Source of the DNA: NCEH01 sp043195095
GTDB taxonomy: Bacteria; Pseudomonadota; Alphaproteobacteria; Rhizobiales; Xanthobacteraceae
Reading direction: 5' to 3' (one strand)
Assembly: GCF_043195095.1 (NCBI RefSeq)
Contig: NZ_JBAFWN010000010.1
DNA length: 64,000 bases
Below are positions 25,340 to 33,454 of the stretch, in pieces; position 1 is the stretch's first letter, and each line of letters opens with the position of its first letter. The notes beneath the pieces were generated by a model. The model searched no databases. It was not told where the DNA came from and saw nothing but the letters and a program-made list of their open reading frames with translations. Both the position numbers and the translations under genes were made by a program.

Positions 25340-25375
25340 AAAGCCGGAGATACGGAAAGGCGCGTCTCCGGCTTT
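25340..25375 (+). terminator. hairpin after the DUF932 gene
   Basis: AAAGCCGGAGA (25340-25350) and TCTCCGGCTTT (25365-25375) form a perfect 11-bp stem with a 14-base loop, eight bases after the stop codon. There is no long T-run, so termination efficiency is uncertain. Confidence 0.6.
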
Positions 25376-25387
25376 CAGCCGATGCCG

Positions 25388-25424
25388 GCTAATTGGGAGT
25401 CGAAGGTGCGCTAATTGGAAGTCG
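25388..25424. promoter_or_regulatory. direct repeat upstream of the ParB-like gene
   Basis: GCTAATTGGGAGTCG (25388-25402) and GCTAATTGGAAGTCG (25410-25424) start 22 bp apart, two helical turns, and differ at one base. This is a typical form for a regulator binding site in front of the ParB-like gene. Confidence 0.55.
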
Positions 25425-25447
25425 TCGATTCTGCGGCGCTGCCCTCC

Positions 25448-25529
25448 AGAGTGAGAGGGCGGCGCTGCGCTTCGTGACGAGTTGATGCCGAGAGAGAGGC
25501 TTTCGGCGCTCGTCGCGGAGTACATCCCG
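25448..25529 (+). repeat. duplicated leader sequence, copy 2
   Basis: This leader of the ParB-like gene begins CAGAGTGAGAGGGCGG and is similar to the DUF932 leader at 24054-24135. Confidence 0.6.
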
Positions 25530-27620
25530 ATGGCTACCACCGTTCAGAAGATCACCCTCTCGCCCTCGCGCGACATCCCCTTCAACAAGCTCTTGCTCTC
25601 CCAGTCGAACGTGCGGCGCGTGAAGGCCGGCGTCTCGGTCGAGGAGTTGGCCGACGATATCGCCCGCCGCGGCCTCTTGCAGGGCCTGAGCGTGCGCGCT
25701 GTCGTCGACCAGGCCGGCATCGAGACCGGCATGTTCGAGATCCCGGCCGGTGGCCGGCGCTACCGGGCGCTGGAGCTGCTCGTAAAGCAGAAGCGCCTCG
25801 CTAAGACTGCGCCGGTGCCGTGCATCGTCCGCGACAGCGGCATTGCCGAGGAGGACTCACTCGCCGAGAACGTCCAGCGCGCGCCGTTACATCCGCTCGA
25901 CCAGTTCCGCGCCTTCCTGGCGCTGCGCGAGAAGGGCCAGTCGGAGGAGGAGATCGCCGCCGCCTTCTTCGTCTCGGTCAACGTGGTGAAGCAGCGCTTG
26001 AAGCTCGCGTCGGTCTCGCCGGCGCTGCTCGACGTTTATGCCGAGGACGGCATGACGCTCGACCAGCTCATGGCCTTCACCGTCTCCGGCGACCATGAGC
26101 GCCAGGAGCAGGTCTTCGAGCGCCTGAAGGTCTCCTACGACAAGCAGCCCTACGTCATCCGCCGCATGCTGACCGAGGATGCGGTCCGCGCCTCCGACAA
26201 GCGAGCGCAGTTCATCGGTCTCGACGCCTATGTGGTGGCCGGCGGCACGGTGCTGCGCGATCTGTTCCAGGGCGATGATGGCGGCTGGCTGCAGGATGTC
26301 CCGCTCGTCGATCAGATGGTGGCCGACAAGCTGAAGGCGGACGCCGAGGCGATCGCCGCCGAAGGCTGGAAATGGATCGAGGTCGCCCCCGACTTCGCCT
26401 ATGGCCATGCCTTCGGTCTGCGCCAGCTTCGCGGCGAGGCCGTGCCGCTGTCGGCCGAGGAGGAAGCGAGCCGCGACGCGCTCCAGGTGGAGTTCGACCG
26501 GCTGTCCGAGGAATACCAAGACGCCGACGAGCTTCCGGAGGAAGTGGATGAGCGCCTGTCGGAGCTGGAGACGCTGATCGAGGCCTTCGACAACCGTCCC
26601 GCGGTGTTCGACAGCGTCGAGATCGCGCGCGCCGGCGCCTTCATCAGCATCGGCGCCGACGGCCAGCTTCGGGTCGAGCGGGGCTATGTCCGACCGGAAG
26701 ACGAATTGGCGGCCGAGCCAGCGTCCGAGCCGGACGTGGATGGCGAGGACGAGCGCGAGACGGCCGCCACCTACGAGGGCGACGAGGTCGTCATGACGGC
26801 GGAGCCCGACGCCGAGCGGGAGGAGGACGAGGGTCTCTCGCCCATCTCCGACCGCCTGATGACCGAGTTGACCTCGCACCGGACGCTGGGCCTGCGCCAC
26901 GCGTTGGGCGAGCGGTCGGACGTCGCCTTTGTCGCAGCCCTGCACGTTCTGACGCTGAAGACCTTCTACCACTACGGCTCGGATAGCTGCCTCGAGCTGG
27001 ACCTGAAGAGCGTCAGCTTCGGGACGCAGGCGCCGGGGCTCAATGACAGTGCGTCGGCCGAGGCGATCCGGGCTCGGCACGAAGGCTGGTCGAAGGCGCT
27101 GCCCAAGGAATCGGCCGATCTCTGGGGCGCGCTGCAGGAATGGGACCGCGACAGCCAGGCGGGCCTGTTCGCCCACATCGTCAGCCTGTCGGTCAATGCG
27201 GTGTACGAGCCCTGGAACCGGCGGCCCCGTGCCGCCGCTCACGCCGACAGACTAGCGCAGGCGGTCGACCTCGACATGACGGCAGCCGGGTGGAAGCCGA
27301 CCGTGGACAACTTCCTCGGCCGGGTGACGAAGGCTCGCATCCTCCAGGCGGTTTCCCAGGCGAAGGGGCAGCGCGCCGCCGATCGGATCGAGCATCTGAA
27401 GAAGGGCGATATGGCGGCCGAGGCCGAGACGCTCCTGGCCGACACCAGCTGGCTGCCCGAGCCGCTCCGCACGCCGGGTCGCGCCGTCGAAGCCGAAGCC
27501 GCGCCGGAATCTGCGGCCGAGGAAACCGCAGAGCAGTCCAGCGAAAAACTGCCGGAGGACGATGACGAGCCGGTCCCGCAGAATGACGATGCCGGCGAGC
27601 CGATGATCGCGGCCGAATAG
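25530..27620 (+). CDS. ParB/Srx-fold (ParB-like) ICE protein
   Basis: The 696-residue protein starts at the ATG giving MATTVQKITLSP. Residues about 15-110 form a ParB N-terminal domain (LLLSQSNVRRVKAGVSVEEL, AGGRRYRALELL, ENVQRAPLHPLDQFRAF). A KorB/ParB-type HTH follows (KGQSEEEIAAAFFVSVNVVKQRLK). The remaining 450 residues include acidic low-complexity stretches. Long ParB-like proteins next to DUF932 genes are standard in this ICE group; whether they partition DNA or act as CTPase or nuclease factors is not known. The gene ends before a strong terminator. Confidence 0.85.
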   Translation: MATTVQKITLSPSRDIPFNKLLLSQSNVRRVKAGVSVEELADDIARRGLLQGLSVRAVVDQAGIETGMFEIPAGGRRYRALELLVKQKRLAKTAPVPCIVRDSGIAEEDSLAENVQRAPLHPLDQFRAFLALREKGQSEEEIAAAFFVSVNVVKQRLKLASVSPALLDVYAEDGMTLDQLMAFTVSGDHERQEQVFERLKVSYDKQPYVIRRMLTEDAVRASDKRAQFIGLDAYVVAGGTVLRDLFQGDDGGWLQDVPLVDQMVADKLKADAEAIAAEGWKWIEVAPDFAYGHAFGLRQLRGEAVPLSAEEEASRDALQVEFDRLSEEYQDADELPEEVDERLSELETLIEAFDNRPAVFDSVEIARAGAFISIGADGQLRVERGYVRPEDELAAEPASEPDVDGEDERETAATYEGDEVVMTAEPDAEREEDEGLSPISDRLMTELTSHRTLGLRHALGERSDVAFVAALHVLTLKTFYHYGSDSCLELDLKSVSFGTQAPGLNDSASAEAIRARHEGWSKALPKESADLWGALQEWDRDSQAGLFAHIVSLSVNAVYEPWNRRPRAAAHADRLAQAVDLDMTAAGWKPTVDNFLGRVTKARILQAVSQAKGQRAADRIEHLKKGDMAAEAETLLADTSWLPEPLRTPGRAVEAEAAPESAAEETAEQSSEKLPEDDDEPVPQNDDAGEPMIAAE

Positions 27621-27636
27621 CTGCCGACTGCAACGA

Positions 27637-27701
27637 GGCCCGTCGCCCGGACCACCCCACGAAGCAGGCTTCGGGGACCTGGGCGGCGGGCCTTTTCTTT
27701 T
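27637..27701 (+). terminator. hairpin with T-rich tail after the ParB-like gene
   Basis: GGCCCGTCGCCC (27637-27648) pairs with GGGCGGCGGGCC (27681-27692) and is followed by TTTTCTTTT. The loop contains a smaller GAAGC...GCTTC hairpin. The structure fits a rho-independent terminator just before the Toprim gene. Confidence 0.7.
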
Positions 27702-27712
27702 CGAGGACCGTC

Positions 27713-28765
27713 ATGAGCAACACCGCACATGATCTCGCACAACGATTAGGTCGGCAGGCCGAGGCAGTGTGCCGCCATTACCTCTCCGCCGGCCGTCGTG
27801 AAGGCGGCTATTGGCTTGTCGGCGACGCCCGCAACGTCGCTGGCCGTTCCATGTTCGTGCGGCTTAGGGACACGACGAAAGGGCCAGCGGGCAAATGGAC
27901 GGACGCCGCCACCGGCGAGCATGGCGACCTGCTCGACGTCATCCGCGAAAGCTGTGGCCTGGTAGACTTCAAGGATGTCGCCGACGAGGCGCGATCCTTC
28001 CTTAGCCTCCCGCATCCTGAGCCGGAGCCCGATCAATCCCGAGTACGCAGACCCAGTGCCCCGACCGGATCGCCGGAAGCGTCACGGCGACTGTTCGGCA
28101 TGTCGCAGCCGATTTCCGGGACTCTCGTAGAAACGTATCTCCGCAATCGCGGCATTACGACTTTGCACGGAACCGGAAGCCTCCGCTTCCATCCGCGTTG
28201 CTACTATCGGCCCGACGACGATAGCTCGACCGAGACTTGGCCGGCGATGATCGCTTCCGTCACCGACCTAGCAGGGCATCAGACTGGGGCGCATCGCACC
28301 TGGCTCGATCCGGGCGGCTTCAGCGAGGCGACGCTCGGCAAGGCGCCGATCGACACGCCGCGACGGGCGATGGGCGACCTTCTCGGTCACGCTGTACGAT
28401 TTGGCGTAGCGAGCGAAGTCATGGTGGCTGGCGAAGGCATCGAGACGATGCTGTCGCTCCGATGCGTCTTGCCGATTATGCCGATGGTCGCGGCGCTCTC
28501 GGCGGCGCATCTCTCCGCCATCCTGTTCCCGGACACGCTTCGCCGGCTCTACATCGCCCGCGACGACGATCCTGCCGGTGACGGCGCGATGGCGACGTTG
28601 ATCGACCGGGCGCAAAAGGCTGGCATCGAGGCGATCGTGATCTCGCCGCAGCTCGGCGACTTCAACGAGGATCTCCGGCTGCTCGGTATCGATGCGCTTC
28701 GGGCGGCAAGCCGGGTGCAGATCGCCGCACAGGACGTTGCCCGCTTCATGGAGCTGGCGGGATAG
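27713..28765 (+). CDS. Toprim-domain primase-like protein
   Basis: The 350-residue protein has an N-terminal zinc-ribbon-less primase-like part (HYLSAGRREGGYWLVGDARN, GEHGDLLDVIRE) and a C-terminal Toprim domain. The latter has the catalytic Glu in VMVAGEGIETMLSL and the DxD in LYIARDDDPAGD (residues about 238-290). This is the DUF7146/Toprim pattern of ICE- and plasmid-borne proteins thought to prime DNA after transfer. It begins 12 bp after the terminator's T-run. No helicase domain is attached. Confidence 0.82.
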   Translation: MSNTAHDLAQRLGRQAEAVCRHYLSAGRREGGYWLVGDARNVAGRSMFVRLRDTTKGPAGKWTDAATGEHGDLLDVIRESCGLVDFKDVADEARSFLSLPHPEPEPDQSRVRRPSAPTGSPEASRRLFGMSQPISGTLVETYLRNRGITTLHGTGSLRFHPRCYYRPDDDSSTETWPAMIASVTDLAGHQTGAHRTWLDPGGFSEATLGKAPIDTPRRAMGDLLGHAVRFGVASEVMVAGEGIETMLSLRCVLPIMPMVAALSAAHLSAILFPDTLRRLYIARDDDPAGDGAMATLIDRAQKAGIEAIVISPQLGDFNEDLRLLGIDALRAASRVQIAAQDVARFMELAG

Positions 28766-29127
28766 CCGGAACGGGATGAGAAGACGCGTCCGCGCCGTCA
28801 CGGCGAGGCTGGCGGTCATGCTCCACCAAAGTCGGAAAGGGCCGCCCCCACGGCCTTCTGAGAGGGCGATCGGGCGGCAAACGGCCCGGACCGGCAATGG
28901 CTGCGACCAGCGATTTTCCGGCGCGGCCCGACCCACCCCACGCGATAGATCGCGCGGGGACCCCGAGTAGCGCCGCTTTCCATCGCGAAGCAAAATCGCC
29001 GGCCTTCGCCATCCTCCGCTGCCGCTTCGGCCCTCCGCTGCGCTCCGGGTGCAGGTCCGGACCGCCCGCCGCCTTCGTCGCCATGAAGGCCGCGATGGGC
29101 GCGGTCGATCCGACGAGGAAGCCTGCG
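28766..29127. other. gene-free gap between Toprim and DUF2493 genes
   Basis: About 360 bp of very GC-rich DNA. Open frames continue through it but have no recognisable protein character or ribosome sites. I see nothing definite in it. Confidence 0.5.
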
Positions 29128-30057
29128 ATGACCACCGACCGCGACGACGACTTCGAACCACACCACTCTTCATCCACGACCGACCAGGTCCTCCACGAAC
29201 TCCAGCTCTACGGCTACCGCCCCTTTCACGACGAACCCGACCCCCGGCCGCTTCCCGAAGCGAATATCCTCGCGGGCAGCATCTCCGACATCTTCGACGC
29301 ACTAATGGTGGCGCTTTCAGACACGCGCCTCGAACCCGACCTCGAAGACCTGCTCTGGTCGACGGTGAATGTCTTCCACCGCGCCATCGACCGGATCGAA
29401 CGCGAACTCGACGACAACGAACTGGCGCAGCAACGCTCGCAGCGGGAGCAGGACGGCAGCGAGGTCAAGTCCGTCGAGCTGGAGCGACTGACGGCGGAAG
29501 GCCAGACGTTGATCGAACGACGCAACGCCTTCGAGCTGATGCGCGACCAGGCCGGCGACCAGTTCGAGCAGCACACCCATTCAGCCTGGCGGCCGCGCAA
29601 TGGATCGAAGGTCAACCATCGCAACCTGACCTCGGCGATGATCGACAGCCGCGATTTCCTGGCGGCGAAGAAACGCGCCGACAACCAGGTGCTCCTGCCC
29701 GCGGGCCCGAAGGTGGCGCTCACCGGCGGGCTCGATTTCAACGATCACCGGCTGATCTGGGCCAAGCTCGACCAAGTCCACGCCAAGCACCCCGACATGG
29801 TCCTGCTGCACGGCGGATCGCCCAAGGGTGCCGAGCTGATCGCCGCCAAATGGGCCGACAACCGCAAGGTCCCGCAGATCGCTTTCAAGCCCGACTGGAC
29901 GAAGCACGCCAAAGCCGCACCCTTCAAGCGCAACGATGCGATGTTGGATGTGCTGCCGATCGGCGTCCTGCACTTCCCCGGAACCGGGATCCAGGACAAC
30001 CTCGCCGACAAGGCGAAGAAGCTCGGCATCCCGGTCTGGAAGTTCGGCGGCGCGTAA
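29128..30057 (+). CDS. DUF2493 (SLOG-fold) protein
   Basis: The 309-residue protein starts at the ATG giving MTTDRDDDFEP. The first 180 residues are helical and acidic (SDIFDALMVALSDTRLE, IDRIERELDDNELAQQR). Residues about 190-309 form the DUF2493 domain, a Rossmann-like SLOG-family fold: KVALTGGLDFNDHRLIW, MVLLHGGSPKGAELIAAKWA, VLHFPGTGIQDNLADKA and KLGIPVWKFG. The family is suspected to bind nucleotide derivatives and is regular in this ICE type. Function is not established. Confidence 0.85.
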   Translation: MTTDRDDDFEPHHSSSTTDQVLHELQLYGYRPFHDEPDPRPLPEANILAGSISDIFDALMVALSDTRLEPDLEDLLWSTVNVFHRAIDRIERELDDNELAQQRSQREQDGSEVKSVELERLTAEGQTLIERRNAFELMRDQAGDQFEQHTHSAWRPRNGSKVNHRNLTSAMIDSRDFLAAKKRADNQVLLPAGPKVALTGGLDFNDHRLIWAKLDQVHAKHPDMVLLHGGSPKGAELIAAKWADNRKVPQIAFKPDWTKHAKAAPFKRNDAMLDVLPIGVLHFPGTGIQDNLADKAKKLGIPVWKFGGA

Positions 30058-30356
30058 GCGTCGCCTTGCCGTGTTCGATTGTTCACGGGCGTTCAACACG
30101 CGACGCCGCCGCGGTCCCACACGTCGGTGAGGGACGGAACGCCGCCTGACTCCTGTCGGCAAGGACCACCCCGCGTCTCGAAGCGCTGATCCTTGGTCCG
30201 ACCACGGCCCTGACGCCATCAACCCGCAAGGGGTCGGCTTACGCCATGCGTGCCGCCGCTTCGTCTTCGTCTACGCGGTGATTGCGGCCCCTGGCCGAAC
30301 ACATCGGGCGCCTGTCGCGCGGGGATGGCCCCCGCCTGAGCACAGGAGCCAGATCA
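30058..30356. other. gene-free gap
   Basis: Roughly 300 bp with no convincing gene or clear hairpin; it ends with a ribosome site (CAGGAG) for the small gene at 30357. Confidence 0.5.
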
Positions 30357-30524
30357 ATGTCTCAGTCCCTCGCGTTCGCCAACGGCTGGAACCTCGCTCG
30401 AACCCTGATGGTCTGCGTCGTCATTTTCCGAGCCGGAACGGGCGGATACGGCGCCATGCCCGCCAGTGAATATGACGGCGATCCGGCCGCCATCGTCCAC
30501 GAATTCGACCCCTTCCAGCGATGA
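30357..30524 (+). CDS. small hypothetical protein (55 aa)
   Basis: An AGGAG site precedes the ATG, and the 55-residue product (MSQSLAFANGWNLARTLM, then an acidic end DPAAIVHEFDPFQR) has a plausible amphipathic N-terminus. Its codon use and position match other ICE genes, but no family is recognised. Confidence 0.45.
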   Translation: MSQSLAFANGWNLARTLMVCVVIFRAGTGGYGAMPASEYDGDPAAIVHEFDPFQR

Positions 30525-30672
30525 AGAGGCCGATCCTTAGGCTGCCCGGGCAGCGGAACTCCCACGGGAATTCCGCTCCCGTTCCTGCCCATTTTCGGCT
30601 ATATTCGAGATCGCGCCGTGGTGGTGGTGGAAGGCGCGACCGTCAGACCTTTATCTTTCGGAGAACACCGCC

Positions 30673-31113
30673 ATGATCATCTTTGGACCACTGCTCGTCA
30701 TCGCCGGCATCTGCTTTATCTGCTGGCTGCTCTTCACCCTTGCTGTCTTCGCCTTGCCGTTCTTCGTGGGCCTGACGCTCGGCGTCTGGGCGTTTCACAG
30801 TGGCGCCGGCGTGCTCGGGGGCATCCTGGTTGGCTTGGTCACCGGCGGGGCGACGTTCGGGATCGGCCAGTTCGCGCTGGGGTTCGTGCCCTGGACCTGG
30901 CTGCGGCTTCTGATCATCCTGCTCTTCGTCGCACCCGCCGTCGTCGCCGGATATAGCGCCACCTACGGGATCGCGCACATGGCGATGCCCTCCGCGACCT
31001 GGCAAACGATCTTCGCAGTGATCGGTGCGATCGCCGTCGGCATCACGGCGTGCTTGCGCTTCACGGGAATGGCTACGCCCGGACTGGCCGGACAAGGCAT
31101 GGCGCGGACCTGA
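30673..31113 (+). CDS. small integral membrane protein
   Basis: The 146-residue protein consists largely of four or five hydrophobic helices (GPLLVIAGICFICWLLFTLA, LPFFVGLTLGVWAF, GVLGGILVGLVTGGATFGIG, LRLLIILLFVAPAVVAGY, FAVIGAIAVGITACL). I do not recognise a named family, but membrane proteins of this kind are common in this position of related ICEs. The function is unknown. Confidence 0.65.
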   Translation: MIIFGPLLVIAGICFICWLLFTLAVFALPFFVGLTLGVWAFHSGAGVLGGILVGLVTGGATFGIGQFALGFVPWTWLRLLIILLFVAPAVVAGYSATYGIAHMAMPSATWQTIFAVIGAIAVGITACLRFTGMATPGLAGQGMART

Positions 31114-31687
31114 TACGACCGGCGGCCAGGGCGGGACGCGGATCTAGCCTCGGCCGCGCCCATTCTCGTCGTCGGCGATGGCAGGGTCTGACGGTGCGTG
31201 TGGATTGTCACCGCGACGGCACCGGCAGCGCCCTTACAGGCGCACTTCGACCAAGCGTATTCGCGCTACGTCCACGCGGCTGACATTGCGGTTCGCTAAA
31301 CTGGGCTCGCGCAGAGCGTTGGTTTCGAACGACCGAGCGTCGCCCGGATGGAGAAGGGCCTTATCCGCCGAAGGCCCGCGTCGGCTCATTTCCAGAGCGA
31401 CGGTCGCCACGTTCTCCTTGATGTCATCTCTGTAGATCGAGAGCACCAAACGGCCTCTTCAATGGGCTGATCTAGCCGAAGGACGGCTGAAGCCTCGATC
31501 GCCTATGGCACAACAGCGGCGTCAAACTTTCTTCCCCTGCCGGCTGCGCCGTCATTCCTCGCGCAACAAGAAAGCCCTCCTTTGCTGTCGAGCCCCTTCG
31601 GGGTGCGCCGTCGATCGCCTCCGGCCAACCGATCGCCATCGAGGCCGCAATGGTGCGGGCTCGAAACAGAGTTCAAGGAGAACGACC
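31114..31687. other. gap with one doubtful minus-strand ORF
   Basis: This 570-bp stretch holds no well-supported gene. A 71-codon minus-strand frame at 31234-31449 (beginning MVLSIYRDDIKENVATVALE) reads like a natural protein in its first half but has no recognised family, so it is left as a possibility. A GAAGG-type site before 31688 serves the DUF736 gene. Confidence 0.4.
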
Positions 31688-32014
31688 ATGGCCACCATCG
31701 GCACCTTCAAGAAGACCGGCTCGAACGAGTTCACCGGCGAAATCGTCACCCTCTCGGTCCAGGCCAAGAACGTCCGGATCGTTCCCGAAGCCGCCCGCAC
31801 TGGCGACAACAGCCCCAGCCACCGCGTCTATGTCGGTCGGGTGGAAATCGGCGCCGCCTGGTCCAAGCGCTCCAACGAGGGCCGCGACTATCTGGGCCTC
31901 AAGCTCGACGATCCGAGCTTCACCGCCCCGATCTTCGCCAACCTTTTCGACGACGAGGAGGGCGAGGGCTACAGCCTGATCTGGTCCCGCCCCAACGGCC
32001 GCCGGAGCGACTGA
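31688..32014 (+). CDS. DUF736 family protein
   Basis: The 108-residue protein is a standard DUF736 member: MATIGTFKKTGSNEFTGEI, SPSHRVYVGRVEIGAAW and DYLGLKLDDPSFTAPIFANL. An AAGGAG site precedes the ATG. The family is almost confined to alphaproteobacterial plasmids and ICEs and its function is unknown. A diverged paralogue lies at 37602-37892. Confidence 0.9.
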   Translation: MATIGTFKKTGSNEFTGEIVTLSVQAKNVRIVPEAARTGDNSPSHRVYVGRVEIGAAWSKRSNEGRDYLGLKLDDPSFTAPIFANLFDDEEGEGYSLIWSRPNGRRSD

Positions 32015-32101
32015 TCCGCTCCCCATGCCCCGTCCGGCTGGTCCGGGCGGGGCATCGCCTTCTGCTCGAAGGGACGGCCGCCAACCTTGAACGGTCGGAA
32101 T

Positions 32102-32136
32102 ACCTAGTTTACTAGGTGGCAGTATATTAGGTGGCA
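32102..32136. promoter_or_regulatory. palindrome and direct repeat before the XRE gene
   Basis: ACCTAGT-TT-ACTAGGT (32102-32117) is a perfect inverted repeat. Its right arm begins the first of two direct repeats, ACTAGGTGGCA (32111-32121) and ATTAGGTGGCA (32126-32136), 15 bp apart. They lie just before the XRE start at 32152 and suggest an autoregulatory operator. Confidence 0.6.
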
Positions 32137-32151
32137 CGGCGATCTCACCGC

Positions 32152-32364
32152 ATGAGCTTGCGGGAGATCGTCGCCACGAATCTGCGAAGACTGAGACATG
32201 CCAAAAGCATGTCACAGGAGGAGCTTGCCGATCGTGCGGGCATCAATCGCAACTATGTCGGAATGCTCGAACGAGAGCAGCATTCCGCGACCGTCGACAT
32301 GCTGGAGAAGCTCGCCGAGGTCCTTGAGTCGGACCCTGCCGAATTCTTCCGGCGCGAGACGTGA
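32152..32364 (+). CDS. XRE-family helix-turn-helix regulator
   Basis: The 70-residue protein is a single HTH_3 domain: LRRLRHAKSMSQEELADRAG, NRNYVGMLEREQHSATVDML and a short C-terminal helix. The ATG at 32152 is preferred to the upstream GTG at 32131, which lies inside the repeat. It is convergent with, and similar in its HTH to, the regulator at 32384. A palindrome lies directly upstream. It probably acts on its own promoter; other targets are unknown. Confidence 0.85.
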   Translation: MSLREIVATNLRRLRHAKSMSQEELADRAGINRNYVGMLEREQHSATVDMLEKLAEVLESDPAEFFRRET

Positions 32365-32383
32365 ACCGCAGTCGTTACAGAAA

Positions 32384-32629
32384 CTAAGGCTCGACCGCCG
32401 CCTTTTTCCGCGCCTTCACGGGCACGGCGCGCACCAGTTCGGTTGCTTCCACCTCGAGCGCCTCCGCGATCCGGCCGAGCACCGTGACGCTCGCCGAGAC
32501 GTCGGCGCGTTCGATCCCTCCGACGTACCGGGCGCTCAACCCGGCCCTTTCGGCCAATTCCTCTTGCGTCATCCCTTTCGCATGACGCAACCGACGCAGA
32601 TTGACCGCCATGACCTCCTTAAGATCCAT
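32384..32629 (-). CDS. qseC: QseC-like XRE regulator of the ICE transfer switch
   Basis: The 81-residue protein has an HTH_3 domain (LRRLRHAKGMTQEELAERAG, ARYVGGIERADVSASVTVL) and a basic tail. It is divergent from a DUF2285 single-domain gene (QseM-like). In ICEMlSymR7A of Mesorhizobium, QseC is such a small regulator; it binds operators between the divergent qseC and qseM genes and sets a two-state switch. Here two 14-bp operator-like repeats lie in the matching place (32651-32679). The assignment rests on arrangement and domain type. Confidence 0.68.
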   Translation of the reverse strand: MDLKEVMAVNLRRLRHAKGMTQEELAERAGLSARYVGGIERADVSASVTVLGRIAEALEVEATELVRAVPVKARKKAAVEP

Positions 32630-32650
32630 GGCGATGATGGAGCCGATATA

Positions 32651-32679
32651 GGAATTATCGTTCCAGGAATGATCGTTCC
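32651..32679. promoter_or_regulatory. twin operator-like repeats between qseC and qseM
   Basis: GGAATTATCGTTCC (32651-32664) and GGAATGATCGTTCC (32666-32679) are two nearly identical imperfect palindromes (GGAA...TTCC) 15 bp apart, 22 bp before the qseC-like start. They are probably QseC operators. Confidence 0.7.
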
Positions 32680-32856
32680 GATTCGTACATGCCTTTGCTT
32701 TTCATCGACGCTGCGGAGGCCTCAGTTTGCCATTTCCGCGAGCAACGTGATGCGCGCCAAGCATCGCGGCGTAAGTATTCGCGGCCCAAATCTTGCAAAA
32801 ATTCGCGGTAAATGAATGGCTAACACATTGCTTTGATCTCAAGGGGGTAGATCGCA

Positions 32857-33120
32857 ATGACTCAGGTGCCTTTCCAGGACCGGCCGCCGCACACCGACCG
32901 CTTGAACGCCTATGACGAGCAACATCTGGCGATCTATCTTCGATTGCTAATGGCCGACGAAGAGGGCGCTGACTGGCGCGAAGTCGTCCAGGTGATCTTC
33001 GGCCTCAACCCGGCCCAGGAGCCCGCCCGTGCCAAAACGGTTCATGACAGCCACCTGGCGCGGGCCCGCTGGATGACTGAGACGGGCTATCGGCACTTGC
33101 TTGAACCCCGGATGCAGTGA
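32857..33120 (+). CDS. qseM: QseM-like DUF2285 antiactivator
   Basis: The 87-residue protein is a lone DUF2285 domain: MTQVPFQDRPPHTDRLNAYD, HLAIYLRLLMADEEGADWRE and ARAKTVHDSHLARARWMTE. In ICEMlSymR7A, QseM is a short DUF2285 protein that binds and blocks both TraR and the excision activator FseA, whose C-terminus is also DUF2285. Here an FseA-like gene pair lies directly downstream. The start has AGGGGG-type upstream sequence. The symbol is given by analogy of domain, size and neighbourhood. Confidence 0.72.
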   Translation: MTQVPFQDRPPHTDRLNAYDEQHLAIYLRLLMADEEGADWREVVQVIFGLNPAQEPARAKTVHDSHLARARWMTETGYRHLLEPRMQ

Positions 33121-33244
33121 ACCGACACCCCACACTCCCACGGCTCGCAGCCACACGCGATGCAACCTTAAGGGCTACTTTTGCCGACGAGTTTTCCGGA
33201 TCGTGGCGGCCCTCCTTGAGAGAGGACAAACGAGAGGAAACGCC

Positions 33245-33454
33245 ATGCCCACGGAGTATTGGCGCTCGCCGGAGACGATTGATCGCCTGAACCGCCTCGA
33301 ACGCCCCGGCTTCGCCGTCGAATTCCTGCGCCGCAACATCCACTACCGCCGCGATTTCGCGCAAACACAACGCCAGATCGCACGCGCCTCCGTCGATGCC
33401 GAGACCGCCCGTGCCGGTCTGGCTCGGCGATGGGGGTTGCGCTTTCGCCCATGA
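33245..33454 (+). CDS. fseA: FseA N-terminal part (DUF6499), frame 0
   Basis: The first frame encodes 69 residues beginning MPTEYWRSPETIDRLNRLER and containing FAVEFLRRNIHYRRDF, the DUF6499 (transcriptional regulator-like) domain. An AGAGGA ribosome site precedes the ATG. The frame ends at a TGA (33452-33454) right after RRWGLRFRP. In homologous single-frame proteins WGLRF is followed by A-x-DP, which is what the +1 frame supplies. In ICEMlSymR7A the orthologous msi172-msi171 pair is joined by programmed +1 frameshifting to make FseA, the activator of excision. The same is likely here. Confidence 0.75.
   Translation: MPTEYWRSPETIDRLNRLERPGFAVEFLRRNIHYRRDFAQTQRQIARASVDAETARAGLARRWGLRFRP

Noticed and set aside
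31234..31449. 71-codon minus-strand frame in a gap before the DUF736 gene
   Set aside because: First half reads like a protein but there is no family match, no clear ribosome site and no conserved partner; too weak to call a gene.
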